A stretch of DNA of 64,000 bases, from NCBI RefSeq assembly GCF_013623775.1, contig NZ_JABFAM010000007.1:398341-462340 (forward strand), read 5' to 3'. The DNA is from Rufibacter sp. XAAS-G3-1. Its GTDB lineage: Bacteria; Bacteroidota; Bacteroidia; Cytophagales; Hymenobacteraceae. Positions 17,454 to 26,073 of this stretch are shown here, in pieces. A program made the position numbers and the translations under genes. Positions within the stretch are counted from its first letter, which is position 1. The number at the start of each line of letters is the position of its first letter. The notes under the pieces are model-generated. The model saw only the letters and a list, made by a program, of their open reading frames with translations, searched no databases and was not told the DNA's origin.

Positions 17454-17477
17454 TTTTCTAAATGTGAGATGATGAGT

Positions 17478-17516
17478 GTTTCAGACCTCTTTTTAAGAAA
17501 TAAGGCCTGAAACGGC
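17478..17516. repeat. PAL palindrome copy
   Basis: GTGTTTCAGACCTCTTTTTA, then AGAAATAAGGCCTGAAACGGC; ends at the stop codon of the GSCFA gene. Confidence 0.65.
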
Positions 17517-17517
17517 G

Positions 17518-18501
17518 TTAGTTCATACGCAGCTGCCGCTGAACCGTGTCAATTTCGGCCTGTACATCGGCTTCCGGGGTCATGCTTTTTAATTTCTGTA
17601 AGAGTTTCTGAAGGAACTGCTGGTGCGCGGGACTATCTGGGTGGAAGGATTTATGGGCTAATTCGCGCTGTACTTCTGCCCAACGACCTATGAAGTTGGT
17701 AAAGGCTTGGTCGGCGTACGCCTGGACGAATTTCTCCCAGATGTAGTTCTCGGCCATTTCTGAGGGATGGAGCAAATCTGCCGCGTAAAACCGGTAATCG
17801 CGTAAATCGTCCAGCAATAATTCATAGGCGGGGAAATACGTGATGCGGGGGTGCTGCTCCATGGCTAAGTGCGCCGCCACCCGCAGCAGACTTTTGCTGA
17901 CGCTGTTCAGGGGAAGGGTGTCTTTGAGGTGGCGCACCGGGCTTACCGTCAGGAGTACCTGTAAACTTGGGCAATGGGTTTGCAGTAGTTTTAGCGTCTG
18001 CTGGGTATCATGGGTTATTTGGGCTAGGGTGAGAAGCCGTTTGGTGAACTGTTTTTGGGGTACTTTATGGCAATTGGCTACTAAACCGCCGGTGTCTTGG
18101 CGTTCATAGATGTACGCAGTTCCCCAGGTAAGCATCACTACCTGGGCCTGTTTCAAGAAGGTGTGTGCCTCTTGTATCTGCGCGCGCAGCATCTGTAACA
18201 ACGCTTCTGGCTGAGAATGGGAGAAGGACGAGTGGAAGTCATAGTGGTACCAAATCCCGTTTTGCTCTACCAATCCGGCTTCTAACTTGCTTTCGTCCTG
18301 GGTAAGCGCGGCCCGCAACAGTTTATGGATGGACAAAGGGTTGAAAATAGTCCCGAACGGATTCACCAGCGTATTGGCTTTTACTTCCTGAAGCTTTCGG
18401 CCCATGACTTCGGCGAAGCAAGACCCGATGGTGAAGATTCCTTTGGTGCGGGAGAACCGGGAAGGAGCGGTAGGGACGTTTAATTCGGTACGGAACTGCA
18501 T
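17518..18501 (-). CDS. GSCFA domain-containing protein
   Basis: A 327-residue protein named for its motif GSCFA at residues 26-30 (FTIGSCFAEVMGRKL), the block I serine of SGNH-type esterases. Other conserved blocks are VNPFGTIFNPLSI, VMLTWGTAYIYE, TVSPVRHLKDTL and a C-terminal DLLHPSEMAENYIWEKF with the Asp-x-x-His pair. The family is common in Bacteroidota and alphaproteobacteria; acyl-ester hydrolysis is inferred from the fold. The final 50 residues are helical and charged. Neighbours give no pathway. Confidence 0.9.
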   Translation of the reverse strand: MQFRTELNVPTAPSRFSRTKGIFTIGSCFAEVMGRKLQEVKANTLVNPFGTIFNPLSIHKLLRAALTQDESKLEAGLVEQNGIWYHYDFHSSFSHSQPEALLQMLRAQIQEAHTFLKQAQVVMLTWGTAYIYERQDTGGLVANCHKVPQKQFTKRLLTLAQITHDTQQTLKLLQTHCPSLQVLLTVSPVRHLKDTLPLNSVSKSLLRVAAHLAMEQHPRITYFPAYELLLDDLRDYRFYAADLLHPSEMAENYIWEKFVQAYADQAFTNFIGRWAEVQRELAHKSFHPDSPAHQQFLQKLLQKLKSMTPEADVQAEIDTVQRQLRMN

Positions 18502-18546
18502 AGGCAGGAGGGGCGAAGTGGCCCGCGAAGATAGTTATTTCTGTTG

Positions 18547-19230
18547 TTACGCTTTGGCTGCCACCAGCGGGTACAGTTCTTCTAAAGAATGAATGGTATA
18601 CGTGGGCTGGGCGGCTAAACAGATTTCTTCTGCTCCGTACCCGTACGCGGCCCAACAAGAGGCAAGCCCGGCGTTTTTCGCGAAAAGCAAATCAGGTTCG
18701 GTGTCGCCCACCATCAGCATCTGGGAAGCAGAACATTGGGAATAATGCGGCTTTATCACCTGCTCGTACGCCATTGGGTCTGGTTTCTTTTTGAGCGGCT
18801 TTTTAGGATTATCGCCCACAATCATGTCAAAGTACTGCCGAAGATGGAAGCGCTCCAGGGAGTCTTCTATGGCGCGCTGGCCTTTGTTGCTGATGACCAC
18901 GCAGGCAATTCCCTCTTTCTTCAGACGAGGCAACAGTTCCTCCACCCCCGGGAACAAGGTGGTAAGCCGGCCCCCATCGGTGTCATAGATATGACGGTAA
19001 TGAAGTACCCAATCTTCCAGTTCCTCGGGGTTGCCTTGCAGCGGCGGATGCAACAAGGGCAATAGTTCTGAAAGGTTTCCGCCGGTACCAATGGCTTGTC
19101 TAATGGCATCTGGTGATGGCGGCGTGATTCCTTTCTGGTCAAACGCCTGCTTGAAAGAATAAAGAATGGCGTTCTCTGTGGCACACAAAGTACCGTCAAA
19201 ATCAAAGATGACTACAGGGTAGGGAAGCAT
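18547..19230 (-). CDS. HAD-superfamily phosphatase, phosphoglycolate phosphatase-like
   Basis: A 227-residue HAD hydrolase if started at the ATG ending 19230 (MLPYPVVIFDFDGTL); a longer frame would only add a hydrophobic tail upstream of the motif. Motif I is DFDGTL (residues 10-15), motif II is VISNKG, and motif IV is VGDTEPDLLFAKNAG. The helical cap domain between I and II places it near Gph and pyrophosphatase PpaX. The likely role is dephosphorylating a small phosphoester such as 2-phosphoglycolate; the exact substrate is not determined. It is separated from the GSCFA gene by 45 bases and could be cotranscribed. Confidence 0.88.
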   Translation of the reverse strand: MLPYPVVIFDFDGTLCATENAILYSFKQAFDQKGITPPSPDAIRQAIGTGGNLSELLPLLHPPLQGNPEELEDWVLHYRHIYDTDGGRLTTLFPGVEELLPRLKKEGIACVVISNKGQRAIEDSLERFHLRQYFDMIVGDNPKKPLKKKPDPMAYEQVIKPHYSQCSASQMLMVGDTEPDLLFAKNAGLASCWAAYGYGAEEICLAAQPTYTIHSLEELYPLVAAKA

Positions 19231-19336
19231 AGAAAAGAAGAAAGGAGTAAACAACCCAATACTCCAGCGCACTCGCTTTTGTTGTTGAGCTGTTTGCTGG
19301 GCTTTATAATGCGGCCAGTAAATCTTTCAGATACAG

Positions 19337-19376
19337 CGGTTTTAAGCTGTTTTCCTGAAAATAGATAAAAAACGGG
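19337..19376. repeat. PAL palindrome copy
   Basis: CGGTTTTAAGCTGTTTTC, CTG turn, then AAAATAGATAAAAAACGGGG. Followed 20 bases later by a second, more degenerate copy. Confidence 0.65.
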
Positions 19377-19395
19377 GCGACTGGCTTTAGGAGAT

Positions 19396-19435
19396 CCGTT
19401 TCTGGGGTGTTTTCTGTAAATCTTTGGCAAACTGG
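19396..19435. repeat. Degenerate PAL copy
   Basis: CCGTTTCTGGGGTGTTTTCT, then GTAAATCTTTGGCAAACTGG; right arm eroded. Confidence 0.45.
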
Positions 19436-19450
19436 AGAAGGCATAAAACA

Positions 19451-19481
19451 AGACATCCTGCCGGAGTGCGGCAGGATGTCT
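19451..19481. terminator. Terminator of the rpsF-rpsR-rplI operon
   Basis: 13-bp perfect stem AGACATCCTGCCG / CGGCAGGATGTCT with loop GAGTG, 26 bases beyond the rplI stop. Confidence 0.8.
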
Positions 19482-19506
19482 GTAATGGATAAGAAGTTGC
19501 GTGAAC

Positions 19507-19950
19507 CTAGGCGGCTACCACATTGAAACGTACTTGGTGTTTCACTTCTTTGTGCAGGTTCAAGGTAGCGGTGTACTCGCCTAATGATTTCACCTCTTGG
19601 TCAAAATCAACGCGCTTACGGTCTACATCGTAGCCAAGGGCTTTCAGGGCCTCAGAAACTTGCAAGGTGGTCACCGCACCGAAGATTTTGCCAGACTCAC
19701 CTGCTTTGGCAGGGATTTCCAACACAGTGTCACCAATACGGTTGGCTAAGTCTTGCGCGTCTTTCTGGAATTTCTCTGCTTTGTGCGCCGCCTGGCGGGT
19801 GTTCTCAGCCGCCACTTTGCGGGCAGAAGGGGTAGCCATTTCGGCTAAGCCTTGTGGGATCAAATAATTACGGCCGAAACCTGGCTTTACTTTGACAATG
19901 TCGTTTTTGTAGCCAACGCCTTTCACGTCATCTTTAAGAATAACTTCCAT
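19507..19950 (-). CDS. rplI: 50S ribosomal protein L9
   Basis: A 147-residue protein with the L9 signature at the N-terminus (MEVILKDDVKGVGYKNDIVKVKPG is split here only for description: GxGxKNDIVxVKPGFGRNYLIPQG). The long central helix (ARKVAAENTRQAAHKAEKFQ) links it to the C-terminal domain that ends EVKHQVRFNVVAA. L9 binds 23S rRNA near the L1 stalk and affects reading-frame fidelity. It is the last gene of the conserved rpsF-rpsR-rplI operon, 14 bases after rpsR. Confidence 0.98.
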   Translation of the reverse strand: MEVILKDDVKGVGYKNDIVKVKPGFGRNYLIPQGLAEMATPSARKVAAENTRQAAHKAEKFQKDAQDLANRIGDTVLEIPAKAGESGKIFGAVTTLQVSEALKALGYDVDRKRVDFDQEVKSLGEYTATLNLHKEVKHQVRFNVVAA

Positions 19951-19964
19951 CTCTTTTTACCTCC

Positions 19965-20216
19965 TTATTTTAAAGAATCTGTTACGTAAGGCAAAATAGC
20001 CAAGTGGCGTGCTCTGGCAACCGCCTGAGATACACGACGCTGGAACTTTAAGCTGGTTCCGGTTAAACGGCGCGGTAATAATTTACCTTGCTCGTTCACG
20101 AACTTCAATAAGAAGTTACCGTCTTTGTAGTCAATGTACTGGATTCCGTTTTTCTTGAAACGGCAGTATTTCTTGCGCGTGTCTTGCTTGTGGATTTTTT
20201 CGTTTACTAAACTCAT
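19965..20216 (-). CDS. rpsR: 30S ribosomal protein S18
   Basis: An 83-residue protein with the S18 core: KKYCRFKKNGIQYIDYKD, RRLTGTSLKFQRRVSQAV and ARHLAILPYV. S18 pairs with S6 on the platform of the small subunit. The start codon overlaps the rpsF stop by four bases (ATGA arrangement), giving translational coupling, which suits a protein pair that binds as a heterodimer. Confidence 0.98.
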   Translation of the reverse strand: MSLVNEKIHKQDTRKKYCRFKKNGIQYIDYKDGNFLLKFVNEQGKLLPRRLTGTSLKFQRRVSQAVARARHLAILPYVTDSLK

Positions 20217-20584
20217 GACGCTTGGGCCTCCTTCTCTTTTTTAGATGATTTGAATTCACCGTTTCTGCGGCGCGCATTGTAAGCAACAGCGTGCTTATCC
20301 AGGGCGGTGGTCAAGAAGCGGATGATTTTTTCATCACGACGGAAAGCAAGTTCCAATGCATCTACAATAGTAGAAGGGCCTTGGAACTCAACGAGGTGAT
20401 AGAAGCCTGTGTTCTTCTTCTGAATTGGGTACGCCAGTTTTTTTAGGCCCCAGTTCTCCTCGTGAATAATGTCGGCGCCATTTTCCTTAAGCACCTGTCT
20501 GAACTTCTCGACCGTCTCTGTCATCTGCGCCTCGTTCAGCAACGGGGTCATGATGTAGAGTACTTCGTAATTTTTTAAAGTCAT
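20213..20584 (-). CDS. rpsF: 30S ribosomal protein S6
   Basis: The family-consistent start is the ATG ending at 20584 (MTLKNYEVLYIMTPLL), giving 123 residues; an in-frame extension to 20626 would run across the predicted promoter and leader. LKKLAYPIQKKNTGFYHLVEF and RRDEKIIRFLTTALD are typical S6 segments. It heads the ribosomal operon and is coupled to rpsR by a four-base overlap. A strong promoter candidate lies 30 bases upstream. Confidence 0.97.
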   Translation of the reverse strand: MTLKNYEVLYIMTPLLNEAQMTETVEKFRQVLKENGADIIHEENWGLKKLAYPIQKKNTGFYHLVEFQGPSTIVDALELAFRRDEKIIRFLTTALDKHAVAYNARRRNGEFKSSKKEKEAQAS

Positions 20585-20612
20585 TTGAAAAAATGATTTT
20601 GGTTCGAAGGGG

Positions 20613-20643
20613 CAAAGGTAAGGCAATATCCAACAGAAACCAA
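20613..20643 (-). promoter_or_regulatory. Promoter of the rpsF operon
   Basis: Minus strand TTG, 20 bases, TACCTTTG (20613-20620), the same -7 box as the four promoters at the window end. The transcript would start near 20606, leaving a 20-base leader. Confidence 0.65.
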
Positions 20644-20690
20644 GAAAGGGGTAAGATAAAGTGCGTCAGAGAAGATGGGCTTACTCCAAG

Positions 20691-20730
20691 ACTGTTTTAA
20701 CGCTGTTTTTTAGAAATTAAGGGAAAACTG
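20691..20730. repeat. PAL palindrome copy
   Basis: ACTGTTTTAACGCTGTTTTTT, then AGAAATTAAGGGAAAACTG; the right arm is partly decayed. Confidence 0.55.
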
Positions 20731-20967
20731 CAAACCAATTAAAAGGGGAGAGCCACTGATAAAAATTGCTCTGTCTTTAATGGAATAAGAGACAGGTGGT
20801 ATCCAGAAAACTAGGGGCACCGCTCTAAAAGTTTATATATGTAGCCTGCCAACTTTGTGCTGTCTTGGCTCTACAACTGACCACGCAATCCTGCCGGAGG
20901 CTCCGACGAGTCTGGAGACTCGCGCCAGTTTACTTTACACCCGTGAGGTCTTGGATGCCTCACAGGT

Positions 20968-21013
20968 GATGTGTTTTGAGCCCGTTTTCCGCAAAAAAGC
21001 CCCCAAACGCATC
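20968..21013. repeat. PAL palindrome copy
   Basis: GATGTGTTTTGAGCCCGTTTT, CCGC turn, then AAAAAAGCCCCCAAACGCATC. The arms extend to GATG/CATC. Confidence 0.7.
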
Positions 21014-21611
21014 ATCTCCTGTACAAGATCAATTACTAATATAGAGTCTACACAACTCTACCTAGTAATCCTATTATAGACCATAGTTGTAAAGGGGCAT
21101 AGACTGCCGAAAAGGATGATGCCTAATCGTAAAACTAAAAATGATCTTGGAGGCAAGAAACGGGATGAAAGCGACGGAACCTCCTTACAAACGATTGATA
21201 GAACTATTTAGAGTGAGTAGTGCCGGGGCAGGAAGAAGTATTCAAAGGGATAGGGGAAGAAAGAAGAGAACCGCACAGAAGTGAAAATGAATCAATCCTC
21301 CGCAAGGAAGAAGAAAGAGGGCGCGGGTATATACTATGGTAGAGTTTATATACCTATAGGAGGGTACGTAGTTATACGCTAAAATATAGCAAGAAAATAA
21401 TATGATTTAAACCATAAAACTTAACCAATAATTAAGAGTAGAAGAGTTTGGCCCACCACCGCATGATCACTGTCTTCTTGGTTGCTGCTGAATAGTAGTA
21501 GTAATTTATAAAGTTTCTAAATAGGGCTTAAATAGGCTGTAACAAAGGTTTATGCTAGAAAAACAGCTTTTTGCCAGAGGGTTTTAATACCCTAAAATAA
21601 GGAATATTGTG

Positions 21612-21642
21612 TTTGATTAATGGTGTGCGGATAGTAAGTTTG
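21612..21642 (+). promoter_or_regulatory. Promoter of the ACIII-cytochrome oxidase operon
   Basis: TTTG (21612-21615), exactly 19 bases, TAAGTTTG (21635-21642): a full match to the Bacteroidota housekeeping consensus. Expected start near 21649, about 39 bases before the actA ATG. It is the only strong promoter I see before the 17-kb gene cluster. Confidence 0.8.
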
Positions 21643-21687
21643 TGGCCGTAATGTACTTTCACTATTCTTAAACACTACAATTTAGCT

Positions 21688-23010
21688 ATGATTAGCTGTA
21701 AAAAGAGAGCAAAATATACTTTCCTACTCCCTTTTCTCTTTATCTTCTTTGTCCTTTCATCTGCCTTCGCGCAAGGGACGCAAGAGATGGGGGTTGAAGG
21801 GACGGCTGGTGTGACTCCGGCTCCGGCAGCGCCGGCGGCTGGCGCAGGAGGCGGTGCAGACGCCGGTGTTATTGACAACGGCATGACTCTTTTCAAAAAC
21901 AACTGTGTCCAGTGTCACTCAGTGGGAACAGATGTGGTGGTGGGGCCCGGTTTGCATGATGTGCACAAAAGGAGATCAGAGGCCTGGCTCATAAAATGGA
22001 TCAAGAATCCTAGCGCGCTCATCCAAAGCGGAGACAAAGATGCGGTTGCCATTTTCAACGAGTACAGCAAGCAGCAGATGCCTGCGTTCGCGTTCTCTGA
22101 TGAGGAGCTTAAGTCTATTATCGCCTACATAGCCAGCGAAAGTGCCACCCCGGCAGAGGTGTCCGCTGCGCCATCTGGCGGGCCAGACACAGAGGCAGGT
22201 CAAAATGTGGGTACTGACGCGGTAGGCAATGTGGGGGGTACCGTAGACCTTCTGCTAATAGTGTTGGTAGTAGTGTTGATCGTGCTGGTGATTACCCTAT
22301 TGATTATTGCCTCCGTTCTTAAGAATTACCTCAAAAGCAAAGGTGATTTAACCGGGGCTGAGCAAGAGATGCTGGAGCGTAGAACTAACTTTGCCAATAT
22401 CTATAAGTCTAAAGCGGTAAGAATTATTGTAGGGCTTATTTTTGTAGTAGTGTTGGTAGATATTTCCATTGATAAAGTAATGGGGGTTGGTATTCAGCAA
22501 GGCTATGCGCCAAGACAGCCCATCGCTTTCTCCCATAAACTGCACGCTGGTGACCACCAGATCAACTGTAACTATTGCCACACCTCTGTCTATAAGAGTG
22601 CCAGTGCCAATATTCCTTCGGCGAACATCTGTATGAACTGCCATAGCCAGATCAAAAAAGAATCGCCCGAAATCCAGAAAATCTATCGTGCAATTGAGAA
22701 CAACAAGCCAATTGAGTGGGTGCGGGTACACAACCTTCCAGATTTGGCATACTTCAACCACTCCCAGCACACAAAAGTGGGTGGCGTAGAATGCCAGACT
22801 TGCCATGGCCCTATTGAAACCATGGAAGTGGTAGCCCAATACTCGCCATTGACCATGGGCTGGTGTATTGACTGTCACCGGAATACCCCTCTTAATACCG
22901 AAGGTAACGCTTACTATGACAACTTAGTGAAGTTGCATGAGAAGCAATCTAAAGGCGCATTCGTGGTTGCGTCACAGGGTGGTACAGAATGTTCTAAGTG
23001 CCACTACTAA
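21688..23010 (+). CDS. actA: Alternative complex III subunit A, multiheme cytochrome c fused to a monoheme domain
   Basis: A 440-residue membrane-bound cytochrome with six CxxCH sites. A signal peptide (1-28) is followed by a monoheme cytochrome c domain (CVQCH at 73-77, likely Met ligand in QQMPAF). One transmembrane region near 185-210 and a second near 245-265 precede the pentaheme ActA part with CNYCH, CMNCH, CQTCH, CIDCH and a last CSKCH one residue from the C-terminus. ActA receives electrons within ACIII on the periplasmic side. The extra N-terminal heme domain is a fusion relative to minimal ActA and may deliver electrons onward. First gene of the operon; TAA then 36 bases to actB. 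Confidence 0.92.
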   Translation: MISCKKRAKYTFLLPFLFIFFVLSSAFAQGTQEMGVEGTAGVTPAPAAPAAGAGGGADAGVIDNGMTLFKNNCVQCHSVGTDVVVGPGLHDVHKRRSEAWLIKWIKNPSALIQSGDKDAVAIFNEYSKQQMPAFAFSDEELKSIIAYIASESATPAEVSAAPSGGPDTEAGQNVGTDAVGNVGGTVDLLLIVLVVVLIVLVITLLIIASVLKNYLKSKGDLTGAEQEMLERRTNFANIYKSKAVRIIVGLIFVVVLVDISIDKVMGVGIQQGYAPRQPIAFSHKLHAGDHQINCNYCHTSVYKSASANIPSANICMNCHSQIKKESPEIQKIYRAIENNKPIEWVRVHNLPDLAYFNHSQHTKVGGVECQTCHGPIETMEVVAQYSPLTMGWCIDCHRNTPLNTEGNAYYDNLVKLHEKQSKGAFVVASQGGTECSKCHY

Positions 23011-23046
23011 TTAATTCCATATCCTGAATTTGAGTTTTTGAGATAT

Positions 23047-26000
23047 ATGCAAGAAACAATTAAATACTGGAGAGGGGTAGAGGAGTTAAACAATACTCCG
23101 GAATTCCAGAAGCATGCTCATAACGAGTTTCCTGAGTTCCTGCCAGTAAGTGAGACCAGTGAAGGGGATACCTCTTCCCCAGTGGCTCCAAGACGAGATT
23201 TCTTAAAACTACTAGGCTTTGGTGTGGCAGCAGCTACGCTGGCTTCCTGCGAGGCACCGGTGCGTAAAGCTATCCCGTACCTGAACAAGCCAGAAGAAGT
23301 AGAGCCAGGTATTCCTAATTGGTATGCCTCTACTTATTTCATGGGGGATATCTACAACCCGGTGTTGGTGAAAACCCGGGAAGGCCGTCCTATCAAAATA
23401 GAGGGGAACACCCTTTCCCCAATTACCGGGGGCGGTACACACGCGCGTTCACAGGCATCTTTGTTGAGCCTGTATGATAATAACCGCTTGAAAGGGCCAC
23501 TTGCCAAAGGGAAGGAAACTTCGTGGAAAACCATTGACCAGGAGATCCGCACCCGCTTAACCGGGGTACAAGGAAGAGTGGTTCTGGTGTCCAACACCAT
23601 CATCAGCCCAAGTACAAAAGCGGTGATTCGTGATTTCGGCGCTCAGTTCCCGGCTTTTGAGCACGTTACGTATGATGCTAATTCTGCTTCTGCATTACTT
23701 AGAGCAAACGGCGGACTTGTGCCAGGCTATGATTTCAGCAAGGCCAGAGTAATTGTATCAATTGGCGCTGATTTCCTGGGAACCTGGATTTCTCCCGTAG
23801 AGTATTCAAGACAATACATCACTAACCGTAAAGTAACCGCTGACAAGCCAACTATGTCCCGTCATTACCAGTTTGAGACGTTTTTGTCTATGACTGGTGC
23901 TAACGCTGATGTTAGAGTGCCTGTTAAGCCCTCTGAATACGGGGCGGTCATAGCTGCCTTATATAACAGAGTAGCCGGTGGAACCGGTGGAGCCGCTATT
24001 CAGGCGCCATCTATCAGAGTAGCCAAACAAATTGATGCCGCCGCCAATGAATTGCTGGCTAACCGGGGGGGTGCCTTGGTGGTTTCTGACTCTAACGACC
24101 CAGCTGTTCAAACCTTGGTAACCGCTATCAATGGTGCTTTAGGGGCAAACGGAACTACCATCAATACCGCTGCCCCTTCCTATGTTCGTCAGGGAGATGA
24201 TGCCCGCATGTTGCGCCTCATCAATGACATGAACAATGGTGGCGTTGGTGCAGTGATCTTCTACGGTGCTAACCCGGTATATGATCACCCACTTAGCCAA
24301 CAAGTAGTAAATGGTCTTAAGAAAGTAGGTGTAAAAATCTCTTTTGCAGACAGAGTAGATGAGACAGCTAGTCTGGTGGATTATGTTTGCCCAGACAGCC
24401 ACTTCTTAGAGTCATGGAATGACTATGAACCCAAGAGAGGTTTCTTAAGCTTGGCTCAGCCAACTATTACCACTATTTTCAATACAAGACAGGCTCAGGA
24501 TTCATTGTTGAAGTGGACTGGCTCTACTTCTGATTTCTACACTGTTATTCAGCGTACCTGGTCTGGTATTGTAGGCGGAGGTGCCGCCTGGGATAGAGCG
24601 GCACATGATGGTGTAGCCACTGGCACTACCGGGGCCAACGAGCCAACGGCGCCTGCTGCCCCTATGACCTTAGCCGCTGCTGCGGTAAGCCTTAACAGGG
24701 CAGGTAGAACCGGAGGCAATGCCATTGAACTGGAAATCTATGAGAAAGTAGCTATAGGAGCAGGCCAACATTCCAACAACCCATGGTTGCAGGAGATGTC
24801 TGATCCAACTACTAAAGCTACCTGGGACAACTATGTTGCCATTTCACCTGCCACGGCTAAGAGATTAGAGATTGAGCAGAATGATGTTGTAAGAGTAACA
24901 GCGAAAGGCAAATCAATTGAGTTGCCAGCTCTTGTTCAGCCGGGTCAAGCCCCTGACACCATCGCTATTGCTATTGGGTATGGTCGTACGCATGCCGGAC
25001 AGGCCGCCAACAATGTAGGAGCAAACGTGTATCCGTTGGCAGCTGTAGCTGGAGACAGCTTGCTGTTCTCCAACACGGTAGAACTGACCAAGGTAGGTGC
25101 TGATAAGCCAATTGCCCAGACGCAGACGCACCACACGGTAATGGGTCGTATTGTGGTGCAGGAAAACACCCTTGCAAACTACAAGAAAGATCCTAAGAGT
25201 GTCACTGAATACATCCGCATCGCTACTCCAGACGGGCCGCAAAAGCCTCAGAAGATATCGCTCTGGCAAGACTACGAGTACAAGAACCACCATTGGGGGA
25301 TGGTCATCGACCTTAACTCTTGTATTGGTTGCGGTACTTGTACCATCAGCTGTCAGGTAGAAAATAACGTACCGGTAGTAGGAAAGCAAGAGGTACTGAA
25401 CCGTCGCGAGATGCACTGGTTGCGTATTGACCGTTACTACAGCAGTGATGCAACCCGTGAAGACGGCGGCTTCGAGAAGATGGAGAATCCTTCTGAGAAC
25501 CCATCGGTTATTTTCCAACCCATGCTTTGCCAGCACTGTAACCACGCGCCATGTGAAACGGTATGCCCGGTAGCTGCAACCATGCACAGCACAGAAGGTA
25601 TCAACCAAATGGTGTATAACCGTTGCGTAGGAACCCGCTATTGCGCAAACAACTGCCCGTATAAAGTACGTCGTTTCAACTGGTTCAACTACGCCAACAA
25701 CGAGAAGTTCGATTACCAAATGAACAACGACCTCGGCAAAATGGTGTTGAATCCAGACGTAACCGTACGTTCACGCGGGGTGATGGAGAAATGTTCTTTC
25801 TGCGTTCAGCGTATTCAATATGGTAAATTAGAGGCGAAGAAAGAAAGCCGCCGTCCGGTTGATGGTGAAATCGTGACCGCATGTGCGCAGGCTTGTCCAA
25901 CCAACGCCATCATCTTTGGAGATATGCTGGATCCAAACAGCCAGGTATCACAAATTTTGAAACGCGAGCAAGGTGAGCGTGCTTTCCACGTACTGGAAGA

Positions 26001-26055
26001 GTTGAACACTCAACCCAACGTGACTTACTTAACCAAAATCAGAAACCAAGCTTAA
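23047..26055 (+). CDS. actB: Alternative complex III subunit B, molybdopterin-like plus iron-sulfur fusion protein
   Basis: I start at the ATG at 23047 (MQETIKYWRGVEEL), giving 1002 residues; the TTG nine bases earlier is not needed. Near residues 48-70 there is a twin-arginine-like RRDFLKLLGFGVAAATLASC with a lipobox cysteine. The middle is a molybdopterin-oxidoreductase fold (B1 part) thought to lack the cofactor in ACIII. The C-terminal B2 part has four iron-sulfur motifs (CIGCGTC...C, CQHCNHAPC...CP, CVGTRYCANNCP, CSFCVQR...CAQACP). The subunit relays electrons between quinol and heme. Annotated elsewhere as TAT-variant-translocated molybdopterin oxidoreductase. Confidence 0.95.
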   Translation: MQETIKYWRGVEELNNTPEFQKHAHNEFPEFLPVSETSEGDTSSPVAPRRDFLKLLGFGVAAATLASCEAPVRKAIPYLNKPEEVEPGIPNWYASTYFMGDIYNPVLVKTREGRPIKIEGNTLSPITGGGTHARSQASLLSLYDNNRLKGPLAKGKETSWKTIDQEIRTRLTGVQGRVVLVSNTIISPSTKAVIRDFGAQFPAFEHVTYDANSASALLRANGGLVPGYDFSKARVIVSIGADFLGTWISPVEYSRQYITNRKVTADKPTMSRHYQFETFLSMTGANADVRVPVKPSEYGAVIAALYNRVAGGTGGAAIQAPSIRVAKQIDAAANELLANRGGALVVSDSNDPAVQTLVTAINGALGANGTTINTAAPSYVRQGDDARMLRLINDMNNGGVGAVIFYGANPVYDHPLSQQVVNGLKKVGVKISFADRVDETASLVDYVCPDSHFLESWNDYEPKRGFLSLAQPTITTIFNTRQAQDSLLKWTGSTSDFYTVIQRTWSGIVGGGAAWDRAAHDGVATGTTGANEPTAPAAPMTLAAAAVSLNRAGRTGGNAIELEIYEKVAIGAGQHSNNPWLQEMSDPTTKATWDNYVAISPATAKRLEIEQNDVVRVTAKGKSIELPALVQPGQAPDTIAIAIGYGRTHAGQAANNVGANVYPLAAVAGDSLLFSNTVELTKVGADKPIAQTQTHHTVMGRIVVQENTLANYKKDPKSVTEYIRIATPDGPQKPQKISLWQDYEYKNHHWGMVIDLNSCIGCGTCTISCQVENNVPVVGKQEVLNRREMHWLRIDRYYSSDATREDGGFEKMENPSENPSVIFQPMLCQHCNHAPCETVCPVAATMHSTEGINQMVYNRCVGTRYCANNCPYKVRRFNWFNYANNEKFDYQMNNDLGKMVLNPDVTVRSRGVMEKCSFCVQRIQYGKLEAKKESRRPVDGEIVTACAQACPTNAIIFGDMLDPNSQVSQILKREQGERAFHVLEELNTQPNVTYLTKIRNQA

Positions 26056-26073
26056 TTTAACTCAAAAAGATAT

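Larger units (their letters stand above)
20644..21611. other. Long non-coding intergenic region between the ribosomal and respiratory operons
   Basis: Nearly 1 kb between divergent operons. It holds two PAL copies (20691-20730 and 20968-21013) and a short inverted repeat GAGTCT...AGACTC around 20908-20921 in a GC-richer patch. The stretch 21010-21600 is AT-rich and purine-rich with no convincing gene, tRNA or terminator. A 74-codon open frame at 20855-21079 crosses a PAL copy and has no family resemblance. Confidence 0.6.

Noticed and set aside
20855..21079. Small open frame of 74 codons in the long intergenic region
   Set aside because: It runs through a PAL palindrome and has no start context or family resemblance.
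24913..25719. 268-codon open frame on the minus strand
   Set aside because: Antisense to the iron-sulfur part of actB.
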